Shown: positions 44,800 through 54,296, counted from the first letter of the stretch. The stretch: DNA of 64,000 nt from an uncultured Granulosicoccus sp. (GCA_947495035.1 CANLXI010000012.1:124001-188000); one strand, 5' to 3'. Notes: a model not told the origin generated them from the letters alone. Made by a program: numbers and translations.

Positions 44800-46269
44800 A
44801 TGACGACGAAGGAATCCCGCAGGATGCAGACGCCATTCGACTATCTGAGCAACTGGTCAGATGGCATGCATTGCTGGCAAGCCATACAACAACTGCAATC
44901 CGAACCCACGGTCAGCGCCGCTTCAGCCCGCAGCCTCGGCCTGAATCGCGCCGCCAGACTGATTGCCCATGCGCGCGAGCACTCACCGCTGTACGCAGAG
45001 TTGTACGCATCCATACCACCGGGCGCGCCTCTGTCGGACTACCCACCCGTTCGCAGAAGCACACTGATGACGCACTTCGATCGGTGGAGCTGTGACCGTC
45101 GCATCAACAGTCAAACGGTGAATCGTTTTCTGTCCTCCTCCGACACCATCGGCGAACGATTCCTGGGGGACTATCTGGCATGGACCAGTAGCGGCACCAG
45201 CGGCGAACCCGGCATCTATGTCCAGGACCGGCAGGCACTGTCGATCTACCAGTCCCTGCTGGCGGTCAGGTACCAGCAGAACAACCAAAAACCGAATTTG
45301 CAGAATCCATGGCAACTGGCCTTCGACACCAGCCGCATGGCCATGATTGCAGCCCTGGAAGGACATTTTGCCGGCGTGGTCTACTGGCAATGGTCCGCCG
45401 GCATCAACCCATGGCTGCGCAGCCGAACTCGAACATTCTCCATTCTGCAACCCCTACCCCAGTTGGTCGAACAACTCAATAGCTGGCAACCCCGGTTCCT
45501 GTCCAGCTACCCGAGCATGCTGAGCGTGCTGGCCAACGAGCAGGCAAGCGGCCGTCTGACACTCTCACCGAACAGCCTGTGGTGCGGTGGCGAGCATCTG
45601 GACCCGTGCCAGCGCCGCCAGATCGAAGCGGCCTTCGGTTGCTCGCTGATCGAGGATTACGGTGCCTCGGAAGCCATGAACATGGCTTTCGGCTGCAGCC
45701 ACGGACGATTGCACATCAATACCGACTGGTTCATTCTGGAACCGGTGGACGAGCACATGCAGGCTGTCCCTGCTGGCCGGAAATCGGCAACCACACTGGT
45801 CACCAATCTGGCAAATCGTGTACAACCCCTGATCCGTTATGACATCGGAGACAGCATCACCCTGCACACTGACGCCTGTGATTGCGGCAATCCACTCCCC
45901 ACCCTCAGCGTGGAGGGTCGCAATGATGACACCTTGTGGTTACCGGCAGACAAGAACAGACAGATTCCTGTTCTGCCACTGGCACTCAACACCATCATCG
46001 AGGAACATGCCGGTGAATTCGGGTTTCAGATTCAACAGTGTGAGCCACGAACGCTGTCCATTCGAACCCGGGGTGACTGCCCGGCATCCCGTTGCGCAGC
46101 GTTCAACAGAATCCGCAAACCATTATCGCGATATCTGTCATCACTGGGCACCTTGCCGATAACCCTGCATCACGACACCCGTCTGCCGGAGCGCGATGCC
46201 TGCAGCGGCAAACTCAATCAGGTAAGCAGCCTGTCGAAGCTCCAGGCTGCGGAAACCGAATCCGGATAA
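44800..46269 (+). CDS. PaaK-like adenylate-forming enzyme (phenylacetate-CoA ligase family)
   Basis: 489-residue cytoplasmic enzyme. The adenylate loop is WTSSGTSGEPG near residue 128. The family core IEDYGASEAMNMAFGC and the arginine-Asp segment RVQPLIRYDIGDSI are intact, and a C-terminal lid domain from about 375 is present. The sequence is closest to CapK/PaaK-type proteins. GGAG sits 7 bases before ATG 44800. It stands alone with no thioesterase, carrier-protein or paa neighbours, so the acid activated is unknown. It converges on a gene for a secreted protein of unknown function. Confidence 0.82.
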   Translation: MTTKESRRMQTPFDYLSNWSDGMHCWQAIQQLQSEPTVSAASARSLGLNRAARLIAHAREHSPLYAELYASIPPGAPLSDYPPVRRSTLMTHFDRWSCDRRINSQTVNRFLSSSDTIGERFLGDYLAWTSSGTSGEPGIYVQDRQALSIYQSLLAVRYQQNNQKPNLQNPWQLAFDTSRMAMIAALEGHFAGVVYWQWSAGINPWLRSRTRTFSILQPLPQLVEQLNSWQPRFLSSYPSMLSVLANEQASGRLTLSPNSLWCGGEHLDPCQRRQIEAAFGCSLIEDYGASEAMNMAFGCSHGRLHINTDWFILEPVDEHMQAVPAGRKSATTLVTNLANRVQPLIRYDIGDSITLHTDACDCGNPLPTLSVEGRNDDTLWLPADKNRQIPVLPLALNTIIEEHAGEFGFQIQQCEPRTLSIRTRGDCPASRCAAFNRIRKPLSRYLSSLGTLPITLHHDTRLPERDACSGKLNQVSSLSKLQAAETESG

Positions 46270-46413
46270 AACATCAAGCCCGACACGACCAATCGACATC
46301 CTGTGCTGACAGGCCGGTCAGCAGCTTACGGGGGCCCGGGGTGAGACACCATGGATCAGTCCTGCAGGGACAGTGCGAGGACGCAACCGGAGCGCAGAGC
46401 CCTGCCGTCACAC

Positions 46414-47001
46414 TCAAGGCTCGAGCGCATCATCCAGATCGGCAATGGGAAATGCCTTGACGAAAGGCAGCAATTGTTCGGCATTCAGATCGGATGAACT
46501 GATATTGAGCATGCCACCACTCTTGAGTTGCACCATGAACTGGGCATCGCCTCCTGCCTCACTCATGTCGAGCACGGTACGCTTCTGCACGCGAATCTTC
46601 TTGCCGCTACCAGCTCCCATCCCCATGCCAAGCTGCGCCAGTGCGGCCAGTCCACCGCCGGCCATGCCGGTAGTCAGCGAAACCGTGACATCCTCGCCCT
46701 CCTTCGTGTACTGACGTTCGATGATCGTCATGCCCATGGCGCTCTGATTGTCGATCTCACCGCCGGCAAAGCCTTCGACGGCATCGGGGAAAACCGTCAA
46801 TGTAGCCTGCTGACGAAGCTGCTGCAGACTCTCGACACACCATTTGGCTTCATCCAGAGCCCCCACCAGATCATCCTCGGCAATCAGTCGCGCCGCTTCG
46901 TTACAGGCGGTAGCGGCTTCTTCGGCGGACTGTGCCATGACCTGCGTACCGCTCATCATGATGGTCGCTGCCGCGCTGATGACGATTGCCGTTGCTCTCA
47001 T
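46414..47001 (-). CDS. secreted protein of unknown function
   Basis: 195-residue predicted periplasmic protein. A signal peptide ends near VMA-Q (residue 23). The N-terminal part has two helices with two conserved-looking cysteines (ATACNEAARL and AKWCVES) that could form a disulfide, followed by a Gly-rich stretch GMAGGGLAALAQLGMGMGAG around 115-135. I do not recognise the family. Its ATG overlaps the upstream metallophosphoesterase stop in an ATGA, so the two are coupled; this hints at a shared role I cannot name. Confidence 0.7.
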   Translation of the reverse strand: MRATAIVISAAATIMMSGTQVMAQSAEEAATACNEAARLIAEDDLVGALDEAKWCVESLQQLRQQATLTVFPDAVEGFAGGEIDNQSAMGMTIIERQYTKEGEDVTVSLTTGMAGGGLAALAQLGMGMGAGSGKKIRVQKRTVLDMSEAGGDAQFMVQLKSGGMLNISSSDLNAEQLLPFVKAFPIADLDDALEP

Positions 47002-47663
47002 ACGGGTTCTCCTGACTTGTTGGCGTTCAGCTCGATACTGACCGGTTCATGCTCTATACAGTAGCCCTTGTTCATCGTGGCAACATTGATGTAGGCCAGA
47101 TTATCCGCATCCACGCGGCCGCGTGCCTCGTGAATATGGCCGAACAGATGCACCAGCGGGGAGATTTCCCGAATGCGCTCCAACAGCGAAGGACAACCGG
47201 TATGTTCGAGCTCGAGATCTTCTCGCTGCACCTGATCAAGAATACCGTGTGGAGGCCCATGCGTAATGAGCACGTCAGTATCCTTTGGTATCAGATCCCA
47301 GTGAGCCTCGATCGGTGGCCCTGGATCGCGCATGAACGACCAGTCGAGAAAACGCGGCGTGATGGGAGACCCCCAGAAATTGAGGCCCCCGATACGACAA
47401 CCGGAATCGCTCAGTAGGTGCACACCATTGTCTCGCGCGAAGCGCAGCGCCGTCTCCGGGTCGGATTCCATGAAGGTATCGTGATTGCCAGCCACACACA
47501 GCTTGTGCGCAAAGTCCTGTCCACCAAACCACTGCATGAACGCCAGTGTCTCGGCTCGAGTGCCATGCCCCGTCAGATCGCCGGCATGAATCAGGACATC
47601 ACCCGCCGGTAGAACGACCTGTTCATGGTCACCATGAGTATCACTGATACAGACAAGCTTCAC
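46998..47663 (-). CDS. metallophosphoesterase
   Basis: 221-residue calcineurin-like phosphoesterase. Motifs are SDTHGDH, HAGDLTGHG, VAGNHDTF, ITHGPPHG and LFGHIHEARG, all intact. The small size and GGPP-like ITHGPPHG match the MPPED/UPF0046-like single-domain group. GTG 47663 is the only start that gives the conserved MKLVCISDTHG. It ends in an overlap with a secreted-protein gene. Substrate is unknown, possibly a cyclic nucleotide or phosphodiester. Confidence 0.87.
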   Translation of the reverse strand: MKLVCISDTHGDHEQVVLPAGDVLIHAGDLTGHGTRAETLAFMQWFGGQDFAHKLCVAGNHDTFMESDPETALRFARDNGVHLLSDSGCRIGGLNFWGSPITPRFLDWSFMRDPGPPIEAHWDLIPKDTDVLITHGPPHGILDQVQREDLELEHTGCPSLLERIREISPLVHLFGHIHEARGRVDADNLAYINVATMNKGYCIEHEPVSIELNANKSGEPV

Positions 47664-47675
47664 GTAGCCAAAACC

Positions 47676-48683
47676 CTATCGTTCGCCGATGACCATTTCC
47701 ATTCTAAGCAAAATACCGTAGGACTTCTCGTAATCGGCCGTTGCGGGCCAGGAAATCGAGGGCCAGACCTCATAGAAGAACCATGGACGCCAGACATTGT
47801 GACGCCATCTCAAGCGAAATTCATGCCCCCGGAAACGATCTTCGAGCCCGTTGTTGAGCGCTGTGTGATATCCCGCTATCAATTCGAAGGCCAGTGCCTT
47901 CTCTTCGCTGAGCTGACTGTATACGCCAAAGGTCTGGCCGATGACCGCCCCCTTGCGCCCCTTGCGCCAGTTGATCTCGGAGTGTGATCGAATGAACAGA
48001 TTCTCCTGATAGAACAGCTTGCGCTGGAAGGAGGTCGTCAGTCGATTCTCGAAACCGGATTTGGAATAGTGCCAGTAACTGTTGGATGCACTGAAATTCC
48101 ATTTCCTCGCCAGCATCTTTCGATAACCCAGCACCAGACGACCAAAATACTGGATATCCCCTTCGCGCTGCCGCACACCGATATCCACATCGGCATTGCC
48201 ATTGTCACGTGCCGAGCGAATGAAACGGATCGCCGCGGAGGCATTCGAATCACTGTTGACTACCGATCCTTGCAGTCGATCAACGCTGCTGCCCACCACA
48301 TCGGTGTCGTCATCCTCGGTACTGAACAGCAGTTTGAAGCGTTTTTCGGTATTGGGAAGCGAGACCCTGACTTTCAGGGAAGGCTTGACCTCGAAGTCCT
48401 CACCCGCTGGCTGATTAGCATCCAGACGGATGCGGGCCCAGCTGTCGTTGTTCAGCCGGCCCTCATTGGTCGTTGCATCGCTGAAGAACCCGTCCACCTG
48501 GTTCATGAAGCCGCTGAACCGCTGGGTGGCCTTGCGCTGCGCCTCGTCCACATAGACGGTCGCCTTGTCGACGATACCCGGGGACTCCTCTTCCGCCTCC
48601 TCGCTGCTCTGCTGCGCATGGAGCGAGCCGGAAAACAGGCTCAGTGTCAGGCACGCCAGTAGCGTGACAACAGGATTACGCAT
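47676..48683 (-). CDS. predicted outer-membrane or periplasmic protein of unknown function
   Basis: 335-residue secreted protein. The signal peptide ends near SLHA-Q (residue 24) and an acidic linker SSEEAEEESPG follows. From about residue 80 the sequence alternates polar and hydrophobic/aromatic residues with repeated short Gly/Asp turns (RVSLPNT, YFGRLVLGYRKML, FYEVWPSISWPA), as in outer-membrane beta-barrels. It ends MEMVIGER rather than with a C-terminal aromatic, which weakens the barrel call. ATG 48683 overlaps the hisC stop by 8 bases. I do not recognise the family. Confidence 0.7.
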   Translation of the reverse strand: MRNPVVTLLACLTLSLFSGSLHAQQSSEEAEEESPGIVDKATVYVDEAQRKATQRFSGFMNQVDGFFSDATTNEGRLNNDSWARIRLDANQPAGEDFEVKPSLKVRVSLPNTEKRFKLLFSTEDDDTDVVGSSVDRLQGSVVNSDSNASAAIRFIRSARDNGNADVDIGVRQREGDIQYFGRLVLGYRKMLARKWNFSASNSYWHYSKSGFENRLTTSFQRKLFYQENLFIRSHSEINWRKGRKGAVIGQTFGVYSQLSEEKALAFELIAGYHTALNNGLEDRFRGHEFRLRWRHNVWRPWFFYEVWPSISWPATADYEKSYGILLRMEMVIGER

Positions 48684-49725
48684 CAAGAGCCGACATCAGC
48701 CGTTGCATTTCGTCATCCGTTCCCATGGAAATCCTCAACCATTGGTTCAGTCGCGGTTTGTCCCAATAGCGTACCAGTACACCGGCGTCATCGAGCTTTC
48801 TGAAAATTCTGCCGGCCTCGTCTCCGGGAGCCCTGGCAAACAGGAAATTGGCGGCCGACGGCAATACCTCAAAGCCTCTGTTCTGCAAGTCTGTTACCGC
48901 TTGCCGACGCGTGCGCAGTATCTGCTCGATGGTCTGCCGATAATAGGCTTCATCACCCAGCGAGGCGATACCTGCTGCCTGCGCCACGGCGTCCACCGGA
49001 TAGGAATTGAAGGAATTCTTGACTCTCTGCAAGCCCTCGATCAGTGTCGGATGACCAAACGCAACTCCCAGTCTCATGCCTGCCAGAGAACGCCCCTTCG
49101 AATAGGTCTGACTCACCAGCAGGTTCGGAAAACGCTTGACCAGGCTGACGACACTGGTGGCACCGAAGTCGGCATAGGCCTCGTCGACCAGCAATACCTG
49201 TTCGGTGTGCCGGACCAGCAGCCCGGCAATGGACGACTCGTCGACGGCACGGGCTGTCGGTGCATTCGGGTTGGGGAACACAATGCCACCGGCGTTGGGT
49301 TCGAAACGCTCGACCGGCAGGACATAGTCATCGCTCAGTGGCACTGTCCTCGCCTGAATGCCATAGAGGTCGCAATAGACCGGATAGAAGCTGTAACTGA
49401 TATCGGGAAACTGCAACACCTTGTGATTGGTGAAATACGCAAGGAAGGCCAGGGCCAGTATTTCATCCGAGCCATTGCCCACGAACACCTGACTGATGTC
49501 CAGACCATGATATTCGGCCAGCGCCGTTCGCAATGCCACGCTTTCAGGGTCAGGATAACGCCGCAGCTGATCTCCGTTGACAGCCGCAATGGCCTCCATC
49601 ACCTTCGGTGACGGCGGATACGGATTTTCATTGGTATTGAGCTTGACGATACCAGCGCCGCTGCGCTGCACGCCGGGCACATAGGGCGTCAGACGGCTTA
49701 CCGTCTCGGTCCAGTAATTGGTCAT
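48676..49725 (-). CDS. hisC: histidinol-phosphate aminotransferase
   Basis: 349-residue PLP enzyme of fold type I. The substrate-binding start NTNENPYPPSPKV, the Asn-Pro-Asn segment FPNPNAPTA, the DEAYADF, and the PLP lysine in TYSKGRSLAGMRLG are all present. It would transaminate imidazole acetol phosphate in histidine biosynthesis. No other his gene adjoins, so it may be a second copy or an aromatic/other aminotransferase paralogue. It overlaps an unknown secreted-protein gene downstream. Confidence 0.9.
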   Translation of the reverse strand: MTNYWTETVSRLTPYVPGVQRSGAGIVKLNTNENPYPPSPKVMEAIAAVNGDQLRRYPDPESVALRTALAEYHGLDISQVFVGNGSDEILALAFLAYFTNHKVLQFPDISYSFYPVYCDLYGIQARTVPLSDDYVLPVERFEPNAGGIVFPNPNAPTARAVDESSIAGLLVRHTEQVLLVDEAYADFGATSVVSLVKRFPNLLVSQTYSKGRSLAGMRLGVAFGHPTLIEGLQRVKNSFNSYPVDAVAQAAGIASLGDEAYYRQTIEQILRTRRQAVTDLQNRGFEVLPSAANFLFARAPGDEAGRIFRKLDDAGVLVRYWDKPRLNQWLRISMGTDDEMQRLMSALDA

Positions 49726-49770
49726 TCAATCAGGGCTACAGGTTAGGGTTCCAACAGAATCAGCGGCCAA

Positions 49771-50553
49771 TCATTCATCAAGCAATTCGCCAAGTCGTCG
49801 GCTGGCAGCTTGCAACTGAGGCAGATAGGCGGATAGTGCGGAAAACGGCATTCGCATGCAAGGGGCATGAAACGACAGGGTGGCATAGAGTCTGCCGTTG
49901 AGGTCGAGTACCGGCACGGCCATGGCGACCACACCTTCGATGAACTCCTCATTATCCAGAGAATAGCCACGCTGGGCAATGGCCGCCAGCTCATCCCGCA
50001 GCGCACTGAAACTCAATAGCGTGTTGGGGGTGTAGGCCTTCAGACGGACGTTTGCCAGAATACGCTCGCGCTGCACTTCGGGCAGTGTGCTCAGATACAT
50101 CTTGCCGCTGGCCGTGCTGCACACCGGCACCCGGCTGCCGATCTGCAGACTGACTCTTACCGGCCAGTGTGTCTCGGCGCGGTCGTAGTAGATCATCTCC
50201 ACACCATCGGGCACGGCAATGTTGCAGGTCTCGCCGATTTCCACCGACAGATCCGTGATAATGGCGCGGCGCTGTGCCTGCAGGGGAGATGCGGAAAGGA
50301 TACCCAGAGCCAACTGATTGAGACGATGGCCTGCCTGCACCCCTCGCCCGTTGAGACGGGTTTTCAGGTAGCCATGTTCCTCCAGCGTGGCGCACAGGCG
50401 ATGCACACTGGCCTTCGGAATATCCAGCTGCTGAGCTATCTCTGTCGGGTTGAGTGGGCGATCGGCATCGGCGATGGCCTTGAGGATGTCCATCACACGC
50501 GTGACAGTCGAACCCTTTGGCTGTCGTTGATCAAGCTCGTTGTCGTGAGTCAT
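49771..50553 (-). CDS. IclR-family transcriptional regulator
   Basis: 260-residue regulator. The N-terminal wHTH (about 15-75) has LNPTEIAQQLDIPKASVHRL; the C-terminal IclR effector domain (about 85-255) carries VCSTASGKMYLS and GYSLDNEEFIEGVVAMAVPV. ATG 50553 gives a normal N-terminus; an in-frame codon at 50607 would add 18 residues. It diverges from a succinate-semialdehyde dehydrogenase gene across a 270-bp region and is the likely regulator of it. The ligand is unknown. Confidence 0.9.
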   Translation of the reverse strand: MTHDNELDQRQPKGSTVTRVMDILKAIADADRPLNPTEIAQQLDIPKASVHRLCATLEEHGYLKTRLNGRGVQAGHRLNQLALGILSASPLQAQRRAIITDLSVEIGETCNIAVPDGVEMIYYDRAETHWPVRVSLQIGSRVPVCSTASGKMYLSTLPEVQRERILANVRLKAYTPNTLLSFSALRDELAAIAQRGYSLDNEEFIEGVVAMAVPVLDLNGRLYATLSFHAPCMRMPFSALSAYLPQLQAASRRLGELLDE

Positions 50554-50823
50554 TTTGCAGGATTCGGCCGAATCTGGCTCCCGGAGGAAAACAGCAGACA
50601 ATACCACCGGCGCCGATCATCCGGTAGACAGTTCACCATCAGTCTCATTGCGCGATTCGCATGTCACTCTTCTGTCTCAGCAAGTACTATCTGCACAAGC
50701 ACGCCCATGACGGTTCACGCAATCTACCAGACAGTCTGCGACCATTGTCATTTCTGCCTGGCGTGACCATAGTCATCATCGCCGCTTACCGGCATTCCAT
50801 TCAAGCAGTACAGGGTATCTATC

Positions 50824-52299
50824 ATGAATACACTCCAGGACAAACTGAAGCGCAAGGATCTGTTGTGCGAAGCCGGTTATCTGGCGGGCCAGCTCGTTGC
50901 AGACTCTGCCAGCGGCAAGCGATTCGACGTCAGCAATCCGGCCACGGGTGAACACCTGGCCAGCCTGCCCGACTTCAATCGCGTGGAGGCGGCTCAGGCC
51001 ATCGATCTGGCCTACGCGGCACAGAAATCCTGGGCGGCCAGAACCGGCAAGGAGCGTGGCAAGGTATTGCGACGCTGGAACGAACTGATGATCGAACATG
51101 CGGATGACCTGGCCGCCATCCTCACCGCCGAGATGGGCAAACCCTTTGCCGAGGCCCGTGGCGAGATCCTCTACGGTGCAAGCTTTGTCGAGTGGTTCGC
51201 CGAAGAAGCCAAACGCATCTATGGCGAGACCATTCCCGGCCATGAAGCCGACAAGCGCATCGTGGTGCTGAAGCAGCCGATCGGTGTCGTTGCCTCGATC
51301 ACTCCCTGGAATTTTCCGAACGCCATGATTGCCCGCAAGATGGCCCCGGCACTGGCGGTTGGCTGCGCCTTCGTTGCCAAACCGGCAGCTCAGACTCCCC
51401 TGTCGGCACTGGCTCTGGGCGTGCTGGCCAACGAGGCGGGCCTGCCCAATGGTCTGCTGAGCATCCTGCCTTCCAGTTCATCGTCGGAGATGGGCAAGGA
51501 ATTCTGTGAAAACCACAAGGTTCGCAAACTGACCTTCACCGGCTCCACCGAAGTCGGACGCATTCTGATGAAGCAGGCCGCCGATCAGATCATGCGCACC
51601 TCCATGGAACTCGGTGGCAATGCCCCCTTCATCGTTTTTGATGATGCCGATATCGACGCTGCGGTTGAAGGCGCCATGATCTCCAAGTATCGCAACAACG
51701 GCCAGACCTGCGTGTGTGCCAATCGACTGTATGTGCAGGCCGGTGTCTATGATGAATTTGCCGAGAAACTGGCCGCCGCAGCCAGCAAGATCAAGGTTGG
51801 CGATGGTTTCGAGGAAGGGGTGTCGGCCGGTCCCCTGATTGACGAGAACGCGCTGGCGAAGGTGGAAGAACATGTGGCCGATGCCGTCGACAAGGGAGCG
51901 AAGGTCATCACCGGTGGCAAACGCCACAGCCTTGGCAAGACCTTCTTCGAACCCACGGTACTGACTGGCGTCACCAAGGCAATGAAGGTATCGAGCGAAG
52001 AGACCTTTGGTCCGGTAGCTCCCCTGTTCAGGTTCGAATCCGTGGAAGATGTCATCGAACAGGCCAACGACACCATCTTCGGCCTGGCGTCCTACTTCTA
52101 TGCCAACGACCTGAGCCGCGTCTGGAAGGTGGCCGAGGCACTTGAATACGGCATGGTAGGTGTCAACACCGGATTGATTTCCACCGAGGTTGCGCCGTTT
52201 GGCGGCGTCAAGCAATCCGGGCAGGGTCGCGAAGGCTCGCATCACGGCGTAGACGATTACCTGGAAATCAAATACCTCTGCCTGGGCGGCATTGCCTGA
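50824..52299 (+). CDS. gabD: NAD(P)-dependent succinate-semialdehyde dehydrogenase
   Basis: 491-residue aldehyde dehydrogenase. The catalytic Cys is in GQTCVCANR and the general-base Glu in ELGGNAPF; the coenzyme loop FTGSTEVGR is intact. The sequence matches GabD throughout, including KYRNNGQTC and the C-terminal GREGSHHG. It oxidises succinic semialdehyde from GABA or related degradation to succinate. ATG 50824 fits the family. No gabT adjoins; the divergent IclR-type gene probably controls it. Confidence 0.92.
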   Translation: MNTLQDKLKRKDLLCEAGYLAGQLVADSASGKRFDVSNPATGEHLASLPDFNRVEAAQAIDLAYAAQKSWAARTGKERGKVLRRWNELMIEHADDLAAILTAEMGKPFAEARGEILYGASFVEWFAEEAKRIYGETIPGHEADKRIVVLKQPIGVVASITPWNFPNAMIARKMAPALAVGCAFVAKPAAQTPLSALALGVLANEAGLPNGLLSILPSSSSSEMGKEFCENHKVRKLTFTGSTEVGRILMKQAADQIMRTSMELGGNAPFIVFDDADIDAAVEGAMISKYRNNGQTCVCANRLYVQAGVYDEFAEKLAAAASKIKVGDGFEEGVSAGPLIDENALAKVEEHVADAVDKGAKVITGGKRHSLGKTFFEPTVLTGVTKAMKVSSEETFGPVAPLFRFESVEDVIEQANDTIFGLASYFYANDLSRVWKVAEALEYGMVGVNTGLISTEVAPFGGVKQSGQGREGSHHGVDDYLEIKYLCLGGIA

Positions 52300-52302
52300 C
52301 CC

Positions 52303-53259
52303 TTGGACGCACTCTGGATACTGCTCGGTTTTGCCGGGCTGATAGTCGGCGGTGAATGGCTGGTACGAGGTGCCGTGTCCATCGCCCGACGGTTCGATGT
52401 CTCGCCGATGGTCATCGGTCTGACGCTGGTCGGCTTCGGCACCTCGATGCCGGAGCTGGTGACCAGTCTGCAGGCTGCCATGGTCGGTTCACCCGGCATT
52501 GCCATCGGCAATGTGGTGGGCAGCAATATTGCCAACATCCTGCTGATTCTGGGCGCTGCCGCGCTCATGGCTCCCATCATGGTGTCACCGCAGGCGTTTC
52601 GACGGGACGGCAGCATGCTGGCGCTGGCCACCTTGCTGTGTCTGGCCCTGGTGCTGAGCGGGACCATCGGTCGTCTCAGCGGGGCACTGCTGTTGGCCTG
52701 CCTGCTGATCTACCTGGTGGCAACGCTGGTGATCGAGCGGCGTCGAAGTACCGCGGCCGGTGCCGTCTATCAGGCCGAAGCCGACACTCTCGAGAGCGAA
52801 CCTGACACGCTGGCTCGTGCATCGACGCTGTTGCTGCTTGGCCTCGTGGCCACCATCGTCGGCGCCCGTTTTCTGGTCTCAGGAGCGGTTGCCATTGCCA
52901 CTGATCTGGGCGTATCGGAAGCTGTCATCGGCCTGACCATCGTGGCAATCGGCACCTCCATGCCGGAACTGGTCACCTCGGTCATCGCTGCTCGCAAGGG
53001 CCAGAGCGATGTCGCCTTCGGCAATGTGGTCGGCAGCAACCTGTTCAATATTCTGGGAATCCTGGGCGTCACAGCCCTGTTCACCCCGCTGAGCGTGCCA
53101 TCGATCATCGTCTCGCAGGATATCTGGGTCATGTTGGCGGCCACCGTTCTGCTGCTGTGGATGGCCGTGACCGGTTGGCGAATCACACGCCGCGAAGGGG
53201 GACTGCTGCTCGGCGGCTATCTGGCCTACCTGAGTTTCCTGCTGTTGACCGCCATCTGA
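52303..53259 (+). CDS. CaCA-family Na+/Ca2+-type exchanger (YrbG-like)
   Basis: 318-residue inner-membrane exchanger with ten helices in two inverted halves. Each half has the family signature: GFGTSMPELVTSLQ with VGSNIAN in the first, and AIGTSMPELVTSV with VGSNLFN in the second. The start is TTG 52303, needed to keep the first helix; no clear SD is seen. It closely follows gabD (3-base gap), but a functional link is not obvious. It exchanges Ca2+ or other cations for Na+ or H+. Confidence 0.92.
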   Translation: MDALWILLGFAGLIVGGEWLVRGAVSIARRFDVSPMVIGLTLVGFGTSMPELVTSLQAAMVGSPGIAIGNVVGSNIANILLILGAAALMAPIMVSPQAFRRDGSMLALATLLCLALVLSGTIGRLSGALLLACLLIYLVATLVIERRRSTAAGAVYQAEADTLESEPDTLARASTLLLLGLVATIVGARFLVSGAVAIATDLGVSEAVIGLTIVAIGTSMPELVTSVIAARKGQSDVAFGNVVGSNLFNILGILGVTALFTPLSVPSIIVSQDIWVMLAATVLLLWMAVTGWRITRREGGLLLGGYLAYLSFLLLTAI

Positions 53260-53375
53260 CACCATTTCCCGGCGATCACGGCCGTCGTCGTGTCTCGCCG
53301 GGAAGGGCTCGTCATGCCCGCGCGGGTACGAATCCTACCACTTGAACTGCAATATATAGCATTTATCTGTCTTGA

Positions 53376-53399
53376 ACAGTCAGATTCGGCTGTCTTTTT
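53376..53399 (+). terminator. possible terminator or leader hairpin upstream of tupA
   Basis: ACAGTC (53376-53381) and GGCTGT (53388-53393) form a 6-bp stem (one G-T pair) followed by CTTTTTC. It lies 117 bases after the exchanger stop and 63 bases before tupA. It may end the upstream transcript or act in the tupA leader. Confidence 0.4.
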
Positions 53400-53462
53400 C
53401 TGTTGTTTTGCGATGTTTTGATGTGTTAATTTCCATTCATCGCAGCAGAAGACGGCACAAAC

Positions 53463-54296
53463 ATGTTCTTGTCCAAACCACTCAAAACGCTTCTGATCGG
53501 ATCAGCCCTGATCCTCTCGGGTCTGTCCAGCAGCCATGCGGACAACCCTTTCATCGTGGTGCAGTCCACCACATCCACGCAGAATTCCGGTTTGCTGGAT
53601 GCCATCCTGCCGCAGTTCACAGAGGCCAAAGGCATTGATGTGCGGGTCGTGGCCGTTGGTACCGGCCAGGCCATCAAGAATGCCAGCAATGGCGATGGCG
53701 ACGTATTGCTGGTCCACGCCAAGGCTGCCGAAGAGCAATTCGTGGCCGACGGCCAGGGAGTCGAACGCTTTGATGTCATGTACAACGACTTCGTTCTGGT
53801 CGGTCCGGCAGAGGACCCTGCAGGCATACAGGGCGGGTCCGATATCGCTGCTGCACTGGCATCCATCGCCGAGACCCGCTCCACGTTCGCCTCTCGCGGC
53901 GATGACTCCGGCACCCACAAGGCAGAGCTGCGTCTGTGGGAAATGGCCAATGTCGATGCGCAGGCCGCCTCCGGTGACTGGTACCGGGAAACCGGCTCCG
54001 GCATGGGCGCCACTCTCAACGCCGGTACCGGCATGAGTGCCTATGTACTGACCGACCGCGCCACCTGGATTGCCTTTGGCAACAAGGGCGACTATCAGGT
54101 CGTCGTGGAAGGCGATGAACGCCTGTTCAACCAGTACGGCGTGATCCTCGTCAATCCGGAAAGACACGCCAACGTCAAGGCCGAAGCAGGCCAGACCTTC
54201 ATCAACTGGCTGACAGGCTCTGAAGGCCAGCAAGCCATCGCGGCGTTCAAGATCGACGGTCAGCAACTGTTCTTCCCCAACGCTGTGCAACCCTGA
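53463..54296 (+). CDS. tupA: tungstate ABC transporter substrate-binding protein (TupA-like)
   Basis: 277-residue periplasmic binding protein with signal peptide to about residue 26 (SSSHA-D). The TupA hallmarks TTSTQNSGL near residue 35 and SRGDDSGTH near residue 143 are the oxyanion-binding loops. It binds tungstate, with molybdate possible. The expected permease and ATPase genes (tupB, tupC) are absent: a TlpA-like gene follows. An AT-rich leader lies upstream. A likely cognate regulator is encoded about 1.7 kb downstream on the other strand. Confidence 0.93.
   Translation: MFLSKPLKTLLIGSALILSGLSSSHADNPFIVVQSTTSTQNSGLLDAILPQFTEAKGIDVRVVAVGTGQAIKNASNGDGDVLLVHAKAAEEQFVADGQGVERFDVMYNDFVLVGPAEDPAGIQGGSDIAAALASIAETRSTFASRGDDSGTHKAELRLWEMANVDAQAASGDWYRETGSGMGATLNAGTGMSAYVLTDRATWIAFGNKGDYQVVVEGDERLFNQYGVILVNPERHANVKAEAGQTFINWLTGSEGQQAIAAFKIDGQQLFFPNAVQP

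Noticed and set aside
53341-53365. ATATATAGC as a ModE-type site upstream of tupA
   Set aside because: Only one half-site resembles the consensus and no matching second half is at the expected distance.
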